The notes: generated by a model from the sequence alone, not told the origin. 64,000 nt of DNA from JACKOB01 sp024234575 (GCA_051208035.1 JBPJFZ010000004.1:310001-374000); one strand, 5' to 3'. Shown: positions 43,611-52,968, counted from the stretch's first letter. Numbers and translations: made by a program.

Positions 43611-45953
43611 TTAAACAGAAGGTGAGAGCGGGATGTCGAGACTAAATGTGGACCCCTTTTCTGGCAAGCTTTGTACACTAATATGGCCCTTCAGAATGTT
43701 TTCTGTCATGTTGTGAGCGATGTTCAGGCCCAAACCACTGCCTCCTTGTCCTAGTTTAGTCGTAAAAAAAGGATTAAAGATAACCTCCATATGCTCTTCT
43801 GGAATCCCTCGGCCATTGTCTTGTACTTCAATGTGCACGAAACTGTCGCCATGATGCTTTGCTGTTATGAAAATTTGATCATTGGCAGACCCGGGTAGCC
43901 CGTGAATGATGGCATTGTTTATCAAATTGGTAATGATCTGCCCCAGCGGACCAGGGTAACTGTTTAATTCGATGCTATCGGTGATATCAACAATGATCTT
44001 TACCGGCAGTTTCTTCAGTGTGGGCTTCAGTGTCATAACGACTTCATTCACCAGTGTGGCCAGATCGAAAACGCGACGTTGTTCGCTTGTTTGATCCACC
44101 GCGACCTGTTTGAAACTTGCGATAAGGTCAGATGCCCGGTTGAGATTACGGCTAATGATGTCGCTGCCCAGGGTCGCGTCACTTAAATAAGCACTCAATT
44201 TCTCTTCGGTGAGGGTTTCATCGCGAAGTAGTTTTTCAATTACCTGGGTCTGATCCTGTAAAGTGGAGGCGGCCATCAGACCATTGCCAATAGGCGTGTT
44301 CAGCTCGTGTGAGATGCCTGCAACCAGCGCGCCCAGGCCCGCTAGTTTTTCGGATTTTACTAATTCAGATTGGGCTACCCTTAAGCTTTTCAGTGCGTTT
44401 TTGAGCTCATCGTTGGTGCTTTCCAGTTCTCTGGTACGTAACTGAACTCTGCTTTCTAGCTGTTCATTTAATTCTTGCAGTTTGGCTTCGTTGCGCCTTT
44501 TATCGGTGACATCCTGAATCAGTGTCAGGTAAGCAACGGGTTGATTTCCTGCCAGAACAACGGTTGCCTGTAGCATCTGGCATTGTAGCTTGTCACCAAG
44601 CCGTGTCTGGAGTGTATGTTCACTAGAGGCTGGTGACTTGCCTGCTGCCAGCTCCCGTAGTGTATGTAGCAGCTGCTGTAGTGCTGCTGGAGGCACTTTC
44701 GAGACTGCCTCTTCCCGGGTGTAGCCAAGCATTTTTACCAGCGTTGCATTCCACTGCAGAACCATGTAATCAGGGTCCCATTCGATAATACCAACGGGGC
44801 TTTGGTTGAGCAGCTGTTTATAACGCTGCTCCCGTGCCAGAATAGTTTGCTCCCGCAGCTTAATCGCTGCCGCTGTTTGCTGTTGGTGCTCTGCCATCTC
44901 GGCAAACTCGCTGATGCGGCTGTGATGCACTGGCAAATTGTAATCACCCTCTGCCAGGCGTTTGGCATAATGGGTATAAATGTGAAATTTATTACTAAAT
45001 ACACTGGCGATAACGGTACCGAATACAATGGCAGCCAATAGGGCGATAATTGCCGAAGTCAGCAATACCGCTAAGGTGGCGCTTGTTTGCTGCGCCATTT
45101 GCAATGTTTCTTCGGCGACGATAATTACCCACTGCGGACTGTTCAATCGTATGGATGTGCCAAACATATCCTTCTGCATGAAGGTGTAGTTTTCGCTCAT
45201 TGTTCTTTTACTGGCAGAACGGAACAGGTTTAGGTTTGCCAGATTTATCTGCTGATCGCTGTAGGCGGAGTTGGGGTGGGCAATTAACTGGCCCTTTTGA
45301 TCCAGAATCATAATGGTGAGAGATTGCTGTTTGGCGAGGCTGGCGGCAAGGGATGGCAGCCCGCTGATGCTGATTTCACCAATTAGGGCACCGCTGGTCA
45401 GGGGAATGATGTAGGCAATCGACAAACGCCCGTTGACAGTCGATAAAAAAGTACCAGACCATTGGCTTTTCTTGGTCGCCACACTAGCGCGATAGAAGGG
45501 TAGATGAGACATATCCAAACCCTCGTAATTACTGGTCAGATGGCGTCTGACCATTGGCAGCACCGTAACATTTACCAGCCCCGCTTCATCCGTTAAATAC
45601 AGTGCGTCAAAGAACGTGTTTGTCGTGTAGAACTTATCCAGCAATTGCGTTGTTTCTTCTTTGCTGGCATTTGGGTCTATCAGCGATGCTACCAGGCTCA
45701 GGTTGGAACTGGCATTAGTGAGTATGAGATTAATCTGCTCGGTAAGAGCAACGGCAATTGATTCCTGATGGTTTATATTGTTTTGCTGTATCTGAGGTCT
45801 GACAAACACATACGTCAGAATACCAATGATAATAATGGGCAAAAGTGAGGCCAACAAAAACTGGAAAGACAGAAAGTACTGCAGCGGATAACTGCTTATT
45901 TTACGCTTTTTAAGTTTTTCGGTTTGCATGATTGTGCTACAGGCCTTTAACAA
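43611..45953 (-). CDS. Sensor histidine kinase with extracytoplasmic Cache and PAS domains
   Basis: 780 residues (or 772 from ATG 45929; ribosome sites do not decide). One membrane helix at about 28-52 (FLLASLLPIIIIGILTYVF), a double-Cache-like periplasmic domain to about 283, a second helix at about 290-318, a HAMP-like segment (YAKRLAEGDYNLPVHHS) and a PAS domain (about 375-485, ending LIQDVTDKRR). A coiled coil leads to phospho-acceptor His549 in GALVAGISHELNTPIGNGLM and the ATPase motifs VQDNGRGIPEEHMEVIFNPF and GGSGLGLNIAHNM. No receiver is fused and no response regulator lies beside it. The gene follows a periplasmic binding protein by 72 bp, suggesting joint ligand sensing. Confidence 0.92.
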   Translation of the reverse strand: MLKACSTIMQTEKLKKRKISSYPLQYFLSFQFLLASLLPIIIIGILTYVFVRPQIQQNNINHQESIAVALTEQINLILTNASSNLSLVASLIDPNASKEETTQLLDKFYTTNTFFDALYLTDEAGLVNVTVLPMVRRHLTSNYEGLDMSHLPFYRASVATKKSQWSGTFLSTVNGRLSIAYIIPLTSGALIGEISISGLPSLAASLAKQQSLTIMILDQKGQLIAHPNSAYSDQQINLANLNLFRSASKRTMSENYTFMQKDMFGTSIRLNSPQWVIIVAEETLQMAQQTSATLAVLLTSAIIALLAAIVFGTVIASVFSNKFHIYTHYAKRLAEGDYNLPVHHSRISEFAEMAEHQQQTAAAIKLREQTILAREQRYKQLLNQSPVGIIEWDPDYMVLQWNATLVKMLGYTREEAVSKVPPAALQQLLHTLRELAAGKSPASSEHTLQTRLGDKLQCQMLQATVVLAGNQPVAYLTLIQDVTDKRRNEAKLQELNEQLESRVQLRTRELESTNDELKNALKSLRVAQSELVKSEKLAGLGALVAGISHELNTPIGNGLMAASTLQDQTQVIEKLLRDETLTEEKLSAYLSDATLGSDIISRNLNRASDLIASFKQVAVDQTSEQRRVFDLATLVNEVVMTLKPTLKKLPVKIIVDITDSIELNSYPGPLGQIITNLINNAIIHGLPGSANDQIFITAKHHGDSFVHIEVQDNGRGIPEEHMEVIFNPFFTTKLGQGGSGLGLNIAHNMTENILKGHISVQSLPEKGSTFSLDIPLSPSV

Positions 45954-46025
45954 ATCACAGGTAGAGCCGCTGGTTAACTGCCTGTCGATGTAAGAGGTTT
46001 CCCAGGCAAATTAATCGCCGGTTTA

Positions 46026-47159
46026 CTATTTTTGTAAACGAAACTTTCCATCAACAATTTGCGTAATGTATGTCTTGGTGCTGGCATCGCCGGTCGGGCT
46101 AAATGTGATGTCCCCGCCAATTCCTTTAAATGTACGAATACTTAACAGCGTGTCCTTCAGACCTCCTTTAGTGGTCGTTTTCTCTAGTGCGTTAAGTACG
46201 ACATTGGTGGCATTGTAGGCGACTAACCCCGGAAATCCCGGCTCTTGTTTAAAACGTTGCAGGAATTCTGAGCGAAATTTTAAGTAGTCAGAATCTTGGC
46301 TGTCCCGGTCGAGATATTGCGGGACGATCGTCCCATCCACGTAACTGCCGCCTAGCTCTACCAGCCTTTCTGTGCCTGCCCACTCGGATGTGGCAAGCAT
46401 TTGTTGCGGATTACGTTGTCTAATGTGTTTCGCCAGCAAAGCCGCATCGACAGAATTAACAACCATAACAACAACATCTGCAGGCTCTACCAACAAAGCA
46501 TCGGCGATTTTCCCAAAGGCCAGGTCATTACTCGACTCAAATGATTTTCTTACTTTTAGTGAGGCACCCTGGGCTTCTATTGCTGCGGTAAAGTCGTCTA
46601 GCCAGTCTTCAGTATAGGCTTTATTTCTTATGTCGTAGATGGCAGAAAAACTCCTCACACCTTTTTCCTGACGTAAAAAATTGGCGGTAACAGCGGCATG
46701 ATCACGGGTGGCGGATAGTGTTCTAAAGAAATAATCATCAATATTGGTGAGTTTATTGGTAGTCACGGTTGCCCCCATCATTAACGTTTTGTTTTGGTTA
46801 ATGATATCGACGCTGGCGATGGCCATTGCGCTGGTCATAGGGCCGATGATGGCGTCCACTTTGGCGGCAACTAATTCTTCAACGGCAGTCTTTGCCAGGC
46901 TTTCTGTTTGTTTGTCATCTTTTAAAATGATTTCAATAGGTTTGCTTTGAATCCCCCCTGCGGCGTTACGCTGCTCCACGGCTAGAATGAATCCGTTTCG
47001 ACCTGCTACGCCCAGGTCGGCAACTTTGCCTGATGTGCCGCCAACAAACCCCAGTAAAATTGGCCTAGGGTCTTCACAGCCAGTAAGACCAGCAAACAAG
47101 AGCAATGAAAGGGCCATTCTAATGGTGTGTTGCAAGCAGGCTGTTATTGTTTTATGCAT
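46026..47159 (-). CDS. Periplasmic binding lipoprotein (LivJ-type, Peripla_BP_6)
   Basis: 377 residues from ATG 47159, chosen because AGGGGGGTG lies just upstream; a longer frame to 47195 lacks one. A signal peptide ends in the lipobox LLLFAGLTGCEDP. The mature protein has the branched-chain-amino-acid-binding-protein fold: VAGRNGFILAVEQRNAAGGI, IEIILKDDKQTESLAKTAVE, DAIIGPMTSAMAIASVDIIN and FPGLVAYNATNVVLNALEKT. No ABC permease or ATPase genes are adjacent. Instead it is followed by a Cache-domain sensor kinase, so it probably serves as a ligand-presenting partner of that kinase. The ligand could be an amino acid or a similar small anion. Confidence 0.9.
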   Translation of the reverse strand: MHKTITACLQHTIRMALSLLLFAGLTGCEDPRPILLGFVGGTSGKVADLGVAGRNGFILAVEQRNAAGGIQSKPIEIILKDDKQTESLAKTAVEELVAAKVDAIIGPMTSAMAIASVDIINQNKTLMMGATVTTNKLTNIDDYFFRTLSATRDHAAVTANFLRQEKGVRSFSAIYDIRNKAYTEDWLDDFTAAIEAQGASLKVRKSFESSNDLAFGKIADALLVEPADVVVMVVNSVDAALLAKHIRQRNPQQMLATSEWAGTERLVELGGSYVDGTIVPQYLDRDSQDSDYLKFRSEFLQRFKQEPGFPGLVAYNATNVVLNALEKTTTKGGLKDTLLSIRTFKGIGGDITFSPTGDASTKTYITQIVDGKFRLQK

Positions 47160-47398
47160 GTCACCCCCCTGTGTTGTCGGATCTAAAGGCTGCAACCAAA
47201 AACTAAGCTCGCACCTAAGCTGCCATGCTGATTACCAGCGGCATAACAAATATCGAACGCTGTGCACCGCTGAAGAGTATTTTAGAGTATAGACGCTAAC
47301 GAGACTTATGCCGCGCGAAGAGAGGCAGAGGGGAGTTGGGAAATGAAGGCAGACGAATTTAGCACTTTGCGTGTATCTACGATCGTCTGCCACGGGCC

Positions 47399-47809
47399 TT
47401 ATTGCAAAGGTTCTTCCTTACGGTATTCCACTTTATTACCTACGACAACTACTTTTGATTCTCCCATCAGCCAGTCACGGTCATAGGGGCTTATCAGGTA
47501 AACAGCGGTCACAGAGACATAAAAAATACCAAACAACCAAGAGTAGGCAAACGTTGCAATGGCAATAAACACAACACCTAAAATGGATAAGTGGAATTTC
47601 AGTGATTCAGCTTCTGGCAGGGCGCTAAGATGAGGGCTGAGCAGCAACATTGCGACGCGACACGTTGCATAGACCGATATTGTAAAGACCAGAAAAACGA
47701 GAATTGAATGCCAGTTAAGACCTGTCACCAGAAAGTTAACGAGAGAGAAAGCCAGGGACACTTGCGTAAGACGCAGAGGCGTCTTGTCACTTATTTTTAG
47801 ATTCACCAT
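47399..47809 (-). CDS. Small inner-membrane protein of unknown function
   Basis: 136 residues from ATG 47809, preceded by GTGAGGTTATA; upstream in-frame ATGs lack a ribosome site. About three to four membrane segments: LRLTQVSLAFSLVNFLVTGL, HSILVFLVFTISVYATCRVA, and FHLSILGVVFIAIATFAYSW with FGIFYVSVTAVYLIS. The C-terminal tail is charged and probably cytosolic (DRDWLMGESKVVV...YRKEEPLQ). No recognised domain. It stands alone between a lipoprotein gene and an SDR gene. Confidence 0.65.
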   Translation of the reverse strand: MVNLKISDKTPLRLTQVSLAFSLVNFLVTGLNWHSILVFLVFTISVYATCRVAMLLLSPHLSALPEAESLKFHLSILGVVFIAIATFAYSWLFGIFYVSVTAVYLISPYDRDWLMGESKVVVVGNKVEYRKEEPLQ

Positions 47810-48049
47810 TATAACCTCACTTATTGTCATATCACCTGAAAACACCGAAAGTAAACTTTGTGCAGATTTTAGGCAAATTTGAACATTGCCGATAAACAAA
47901 CGCCACACGTAACCAGCTTTCGCCAACGCAGTAATTCAGGATCTTTAATAGTTGTTTAGATTTGCATTTTTTTCAATAGAAAATTGTCTGGAATTTTCAC
48001 CAGTCTGGCGTATGTTTAACTGTATTGAAAGTTAATTAAGGAGATGGAA

Positions 48050-48715
48050 GTGAGCTTGAAGGTGGCGATTACGGGTGCCAATAGAGGAATAGGGCTGGCA
48101 CTGGCGAAGTATTATGTCGACCAAGGGCACCAGGTTTACGGGATTTGTCGTCGTGCTTCTGAAGATTTATTAAAGCTAAAACTAAATGTTGTTGAACAAG
48201 TCGATGTGGCCGATGACCATGCTGTTGCTGAATTAGCTTCTCGGTTAAAAGGTGTTGAGCTGGATATTCTCATCAACAATGCTGGTGTTTTATCCAATCA
48301 AACCATGCAGTTTATGGAATTTGACAGGGTAGTGCAGCAAATTAACGTGAATGCCGTTGGGCCTCTGCGAGTGGTGTCTGCTCTGCGTGATAACCTGAAG
48401 CGCGGCAGTAAAATCGCCATGATTACCAGCAGAATGGGGTCTATTGCCGACAACAGTTCGGGGGGGTACTACGGATACCGTATGGCAAAGGCCGCACTGA
48501 ATATGGCCGGCGTCAGTTTAGCCAACGATCTGCGAGATGAAGGTGTTGCTGTTGCACTGATTCACCCCGGATTTGTTAAGACTGCGATGGTAGGCTACGG
48601 CGGCGATATCAGTACCACCGAGGCGGCCCAGCGGATAGCTCGTTTGCTTAGCGGGCTAAATTTACAAAACAGCGGCACTTTCTGGCACTCGAATGGTGAA
48701 GTCCTGCCCTGGTAG
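48050..48715 (+). CDS. Short-chain dehydrogenase (C-factor-like SDR)
   Basis: 221 residues from GTG 48050, which is 6 nt from AAGGAG; an ATG at 48044 abuts the same ribosome site too closely. N-terminal KVAITGANRGIGLALAKYYV, then DILINNAGVLSNQ and the catalytic Ser/Tyr/Lys in MITSRMGSIADNSSGGYYGY plus RMAK. A short protein lacking the C-terminal substrate loop, as in the CsgA/C-factor-like SDR group. Substrate unknown. Followed 56 bp later by a VOC protein gene in the same direction. Confidence 0.88.
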   Translation: MSLKVAITGANRGIGLALAKYYVDQGHQVYGICRRASEDLLKLKLNVVEQVDVADDHAVAELASRLKGVELDILINNAGVLSNQTMQFMEFDRVVQQINVNAVGPLRVVSALRDNLKRGSKIAMITSRMGSIADNSSGGYYGYRMAKAALNMAGVSLANDLRDEGVAVALIHPGFVKTAMVGYGGDISTTEAAQRIARLLSGLNLQNSGTFWHSNGEVLPW

Positions 48716-48771
48716 TGGCTGGCAGGTTTTAACAGGTGGTTGGGCTGAAACACGAGTAAAAGGAAGCATGC

Positions 48772-49158
48772 GTGCAAGTAAACAGAATTGATCATCTCGT
48801 GTTAACCGTAAAAGATATTGAGGCGACCGTTAAGTTCTATTCATCGGTGATGGGTATGAACAAAGTCCAATTTGGTGAAGGGCGAGTGGCTTTAAGTTTT
48901 GCTGGCCAAAAAATTAATCTCCACCAATTGGGCGCCGAGTTTGAGCCTAAAGCACAACATGTCAAAACCGGCTCGGCTGATCTATGCTTTATCCTGGATA
49001 CAGCACTTGAAGAGGCGATCAAAGAGCTAGCGTTAAACGGCGTGCATATCATTGAAGGTCCGGTTCAGAGAACGGGGGCTGTGGGTAGAATCGAATCGGT
49101 GTATTTTAGAGACCCTGATGGAAACCTTATCGAGATTGCCAATTATATAAGCGAGTAG
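48772..49158 (+). CDS. VOC-family protein (glyoxalase/dioxygenase fold)
   Basis: 128 residues from GTG 48772 with AAAGGAAG 7 nt upstream. The start NRIDHLVLTVKDIEATVKFY carries the first metal His, and IESVYFRDPDGNLIEIANYI carries the C-terminal Glu, both typical of VOC metalloproteins. The middle segment (INLHQLGAEFEPKAQHVKTG) resembles small virulence-type glyoxalases. It probably binds a divalent metal and a small thiol adduct or ring compound; substrate unknown. Confidence 0.88.
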   Translation: MQVNRIDHLVLTVKDIEATVKFYSSVMGMNKVQFGEGRVALSFAGQKINLHQLGAEFEPKAQHVKTGSADLCFILDTALEEAIKELALNGVHIIEGPVQRTGAVGRIESVYFRDPDGNLIEIANYISE

Positions 49159-49226
49159 GGCGCGTTTATGCCAGGTATCGCGGGAAGATCGAGTGTGGTT
49201 ATAGCTTTAGCAGAGTTGAATAATCG

Positions 49227-50561
49227 ATGAGCAAAACGGTTAAAGAACTAGAAGTCACTGTTGATCAGCTTGAGTTGGGGATGCGTGTTGTGCGTCTAGA
49301 TCGTCCGTGGATCGAAACCGACTTCTTAATGCAGGGTTTCATCATCCAGGATCAGTCTGACATTGATGCGTTGGTGCGCCAGTGTGATTCTGTATACATT
49401 GAAGCCATCTACGAAACCGTCGCGAAGCCTGAGCGGCGTGAAGCGCCAAAAGGGCTTTTCGCCAGACGGCGTAGCGTGCCACCGCCGGTAAAAGTAGCTG
49501 TTCAACCGGCTGGTAGTCTAAAAAAAGCCCGAGTTGCGCGGCCAGCGGCGGGAGAGAAAGTTACCTATATTAACAAGATAAATACCGAGCGCGAGTTACC
49601 TGCAGCGCGAAATGCTTATAGCTCGGCGAAGACTGTCGTAAAAAATATCATGGAAGGTATTCGTATTGGCCGTATGCTCGATATGAATCAGGCCCGTGAA
49701 ACCGTCGACCATATTGTTGACAGTATTTTGCGTAGCAAAGATGCGCTGGCCTGGCTTACCAAAATCAAAGATAAAGATGAATACACTGCCGAGCACTCCC
49801 TGAATGTCTGTATTTTATCAGCCACTTTTGCCAGGCATCTTGGGCATGATGAAAAAGAAATAAGAGAAATTGCCCTTTGCGGTCTGCTTCATGACGTCGG
49901 AAAGTCGAAAATTCCCGATGAGATTCTTAATAAAGAAGGACGCTTTACGGATGAAGAGTTCGACCTGATGCGACAGCACACGACATTTGGCCGTAACCTG
50001 TTAATGTCGCTGCCAAATGCAGATCGCATTGCCATCGATGTGGCGCACAGTCATCACGAACGCCTCGATGGTAACGGTTACCCAAGAGGACTGCAGGCAC
50101 ACCAGATTCCTTACAATGCCAAAGTAATCGCGTTAACAGACAGCTATGACGCAATTACCAGTAGCCGCTGTTACGATCGTGCGAGAGCATCGATGGAGGC
50201 GCTGGATATTATCTACAAGTGCAAGGGCACACAATTTGATGATGAGTTGGCGCTGGAGTTTATTAAGTGTATTGGAATTTATCCACCGGGATCGGTCGTA
50301 GAGTTCACTAACGGTGAGGTCGGGATTATTGTGTCAACGGATGAAAAAAACAAACTTAGGCCGCGTGTAATTATTGTGTTGGATGCAGACAAAAATCCCG
50401 GCAGAGAAAGAATTGTTGATCTGAATAAGGGGGCTGTTGATGATAATCAGCAGCAATACATCATTGCACGTGAAATACCCAACGGACAATACGGTGTCGA
50501 TATTCGTGATTACCTGAAAAAAGGACTGGTCATTCAAGGCCAGTCAAAACCACTGGGTTAA
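49227..50561 (+). CDS. HD-GYP cyclic-di-GMP phosphodiesterase (DUF3391 N-terminus)
   Basis: 444 residues. The N-terminal DUF3391-type domain (about 8-65, VTVDQLELGMRVVRLDRPW) is followed by a basic linker and a complete HD-GYP domain. The domain has EHSLNVCILSATFARHLG, H222-D223 in LLHDVGKSKIP, HHE at 276-278 and GYP at 284-286 in HHERLDGNGYPRGLQ. All metal ligands appear intact, so it should hydrolyse c-di-GMP to GMP. The C-terminal tail (DYLKKGLVIQGQSKPLG) is extended. A PilZ-like gene starts 4 bp after its stop, suggesting a paired degrader/receptor module. Confidence 0.95.
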   Translation: MSKTVKELEVTVDQLELGMRVVRLDRPWIETDFLMQGFIIQDQSDIDALVRQCDSVYIEAIYETVAKPERREAPKGLFARRRSVPPPVKVAVQPAGSLKKARVARPAAGEKVTYINKINTERELPAARNAYSSAKTVVKNIMEGIRIGRMLDMNQARETVDHIVDSILRSKDALAWLTKIKDKDEYTAEHSLNVCILSATFARHLGHDEKEIREIALCGLLHDVGKSKIPDEILNKEGRFTDEEFDLMRQHTTFGRNLLMSLPNADRIAIDVAHSHHERLDGNGYPRGLQAHQIPYNAKVIALTDSYDAITSSRCYDRARASMEALDIIYKCKGTQFDDELALEFIKCIGIYPPGSVVEFTNGEVGIIVSTDEKNKLRPRVIIVLDADKNPGRERIVDLNKGAVDDNQQQYIIAREIPNGQYGVDIRDYLKKGLVIQGQSKPLG

Positions 50562-50565
50562 GGCC

Positions 50566-50964
50566 ATGACTACAGATAGTTCTACGAATAAGAGAAAGCT
50601 GGTACGGTTGCTGTGTAACGCCTCTTTTGGTGATAGCGTTCTTACCTGCAGTGAGCAATCCTTTGTGGCCAAGTCGATTAACTATAATCATCAGGGCATT
50701 TGTGTATTCACGTTTCAACGAATACCGGAAGTCGATACACTGGAAATCGGCTTTTCCTATCAGCAGGGCAACGAAGAAGTAGTTGTTGATAAAATCCCCT
50801 GCCAGGTTGTCTACGCATTATTTACGGAGACAGGAGATCAGTTCGGATTACGGTTTTTGTGGGACGACATTGATCCAGCGGTGCAGGAAAGGCTGAGACG
50901 CATTGAGGCTTTGCTTGAAAAAAATTCGGATGATCAGGACCGGTACGGTTTAAATCATCAGTAG
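50566..50964 (+). CDS. PilZ-like domain protein
   Basis: 132 residues, 4 bp after the HD-GYP gene (stop TAA, then GGCCATG). It has an R-x-x-x-R at RKLVRLLCNASF and a second motif NYNHQGICVFTF, resembling the PilZ [DN]-x-S-x-x-G but with Asn in place of Ser. It ends in a basic/coiled helix (VQERLRRIEALLEK). The protein probably binds c-di-GMP or has lost binding; the motif change makes that uncertain. Coupled expression with the phosphodiesterase suggests local feedback. Confidence 0.75.
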   Translation: MTTDSSTNKRKLVRLLCNASFGDSVLTCSEQSFVAKSINYNHQGICVFTFQRIPEVDTLEIGFSYQQGNEEVVVDKIPCQVVYALFTETGDQFGLRFLWDDIDPAVQERLRRIEALLEKNSDDQDRYGLNHQ

Positions 50965-50994
50965 AACGCCGAATTGGAAACAATAATTTAACCC

Positions 50995-52254
50995 TTAAGA
51001 CACAACCGCATTTTTACCTTGCTCTTTTGCCTTATACATAAATCGATCTGCCCGTTGAATGATCGTTGAAATTGAGTCATCTGCAGGTGACCATTGTGCG
51101 AGGCCAACACTGGCGCTGATGGGCAGTTTGCCGTTTTTGACCTCAGGTATGTCAAGTATTGATTGGCGCACACGCTCGGCGATTGCGCGTGCTTCGTCTT
51201 TTGAACTGTTGATTAGCAACAGGCAAAACTCATCACCGCCAAGACGACCAACGGCATCGTTTTCACGAAGTGCCTGCTTCAAAAGCTCTGCTATTAAAAT
51301 TAAAATCTCATCGCCTTTGGCATGACCAAACTGGTCATTAACCTGCTTAAAATTATCAATGTCTACAATAATAATCGAGAATTCATTGTGATAGCGTTTC
51401 GCTCTGGTTAGCTCATCATTACACTCTTGCATAAATTGCCGACGGTTAAGCAAGCCGGTAAGGGGGTCGGTTTGTGCCAGTACCAGCAACTCCCGCTCTA
51501 ACGCCTTGCGCGCAGTGATGTCTCTGGCCACGCTTAGAATAGTTTTAATGCGGCCGTTTTCATCATACTCGGGCACTACGTGAGACAGAAAACTACGGGT
51601 GCCCAAAGGCGTAGGGAAATCAAATTCTTTTGTGCCAGGCTGCCCCGTTTCGAACACCTTCCGATAAACTGCCGACCACTTGGTCGACAGGTTTTTCGGG
51701 ATGCCCAACTCTTGGTTGGTGTTGCCGATAATTCTGTCTGCCGACCAGCCGGTAGCGCGCTCCGCCGCCTGATTAACATAGAGATAACGTAAATTGGTAT
51801 CTAATCGCAGAATAACATCCGGAGAATTCTCAGCAATGGAGCGAAAGGTCTGATCTTTACTGATGGCCTGCATCTGCTCGGTTGAAAAAATCCCCCAGAA
51901 ACTTTGCTGTGTGGGCGGTTCTGAAAGATTATCAAAAAGGCCGTTTTGACTTGTCCTCTGTGGATCTGAAATAGGGGTGAGGGTACAGGTCCATTGCTTT
52001 GCTTGCTTCTGATCTGTCTGGTAGTAATCACTCACCGTCAGCACGGTTGTAATCTGGTTTGTTGACAGCTTGGCGGAGATCGCCTGCTCGATTGAACGAA
52101 TATCAAAGTTGTTTGCCAGCGTATTAATGAGGGCCAAAAAGCCACTGGTGAATTCATGGATTCTCGCCTCACCATTGCTAATGGTCAGCTCAAAGGCTGC
52201 AATGCCAGATTTTTCTGCTGCCAGCAGCAGATTGGTGAGAAGTATCGATTGCAT
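50995..52254 (-). CDS. Diguanylate cyclase with PAS domain
   Basis: 419 residues. The first ~115 residues are an unrecognised cytosolic region. A PAS domain spans about 135-250 (RSIAENSPDVILRLDTNLRY ... SVARDITARK). The GGDEF domain has DPLTGLLNRRQF, the metal ligand in VDIDNFKQVND, the active GGDEF at 339-343 and an inhibitory RxxD at 330-333 placed 5 residues before it. It should make c-di-GMP from GTP with product inhibition. It is convergent with the HD-GYP/PilZ pair, so making, breaking and reading of c-di-GMP are encoded within 3 kb. Confidence 0.94.
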   Translation of the reverse strand: MQSILLTNLLLAAEKSGIAAFELTISNGEARIHEFTSGFLALINTLANNFDIRSIEQAISAKLSTNQITTVLTVSDYYQTDQKQAKQWTCTLTPISDPQRTSQNGLFDNLSEPPTQQSFWGIFSTEQMQAISKDQTFRSIAENSPDVILRLDTNLRYLYVNQAAERATGWSADRIIGNTNQELGIPKNLSTKWSAVYRKVFETGQPGTKEFDFPTPLGTRSFLSHVVPEYDENGRIKTILSVARDITARKALERELLVLAQTDPLTGLLNRRQFMQECNDELTRAKRYHNEFSIIIVDIDNFKQVNDQFGHAKGDEILILIAELLKQALRENDAVGRLGGDEFCLLLINSSKDEARAIAERVRQSILDIPEVKNGKLPISASVGLAQWSPADDSISTIIQRADRFMYKAKEQGKNAVVS

Positions 52255-52413
52255 TGGAAAAAGATTCAGATCGTCTGCGAAGTGAAAATTATACTCACTC
52301 TTATTGTGGGAAAGGCAAAATATTTGAAGTTTTTTGTAATGACAGCTGCGGCGCTGACGGTATCAGTATGTTGTCGTTATATTTTCGCCCTCTCCGGGAC
52401 AATTATCGGTGGG

Positions 52414-52815
52414 TCAGCTGTTTTCGGATGGCTGGCACCGGTCTGATACCGGTGCCGTTTTTTTGTAGATATACCAGGAGACACAGCAGCCAATACTGAA
52501 CAACATAAGGCTGGCCCACAGGCGCCAGACAATAATCATCGAAACTGTCATACCGACCCACATAAACAGCAAAATTCTGTTTCTGACAGCAACAGGAAGG
52601 CCTGCGCCACTTTCCCAGGTGGTTACAATTGGCCCCAGCCTGGGGTGGGACACCAGCCAATGATGAAAGCGGTTAGAAGACTTCGCGAAGCACCAGGCGG
52701 CGAGCAAGATGAAGGGTGTTGTAGGTAGCAGCGGCAAAAAAATACCGGCGACGCCCAGAATAATGGAAGTCCAGCCGAGAATAATAAGACTTAGTTGCGC
52801 AATCTGTTTATGCAT
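52414..52815 (-). CDS. YbaN/DUF454 family inner-membrane protein
   Basis: 133 residues. LSLIILGWTSIILGVAGIFL and LPLLPTTPFILLAAWCFAKS with SSNRFHHWLVSHPRLGPIV are the family core (PxLPTTPF...CFxKSS...W). Three to four membrane segments. The C-terminal tail (YKKTAPVSDRCQPSENS) is encoded by a strong hairpin that is an intrinsic terminator on the opposite strand. Function of the family is unknown. Confidence 0.9.
   Translation of the reverse strand: MHKQIAQLSLIILGWTSIILGVAGIFLPLLPTTPFILLAAWCFAKSSNRFHHWLVSHPRLGPIVTTWESGAGLPVAVRNRILLFMWVGMTVSMIIVWRLWASLMLFSIGCCVSWYIYKKTAPVSDRCQPSENS
52434..52464 (+). terminator. Orphan plus-strand intrinsic terminator inside the ybaN-like 3' end
   Basis: Perfect 9-bp stem ggcaccggt / accggtgcc (52434-52442, 52448-52456), 5-nt loop, then G and seven T (52458-52464). 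No plus-strand protein gene ends before it for 1.4 kb, the diguanylate cyclase gene being on the other strand. It might end an antisense or small RNA. Confidence 0.7.
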
Positions 52816-52968
52816 GGGCTAAAGTGTAGCGAACAAGTAGGGTTAGCTCTAGGGGCTTGTTTGTTTTTATAAGTAGTGTCATATAAGTAGTGCGATAAAT
52901 TGCGCCATGTCCAAATGCTCTGCCATACCGGCCTTTTCTGGTAACTGAATGGTCCGCGAGCTTTCATC

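Noticed and set aside
52156..52446. Open plus-strand frame opposite the diguanylate cyclase start and the ybaN-like end
   Set aside because: Low-complexity, cysteine-rich translation without a ribosome site; it is antisense to real genes. Only the terminator hairpin at its end is kept as an observation.
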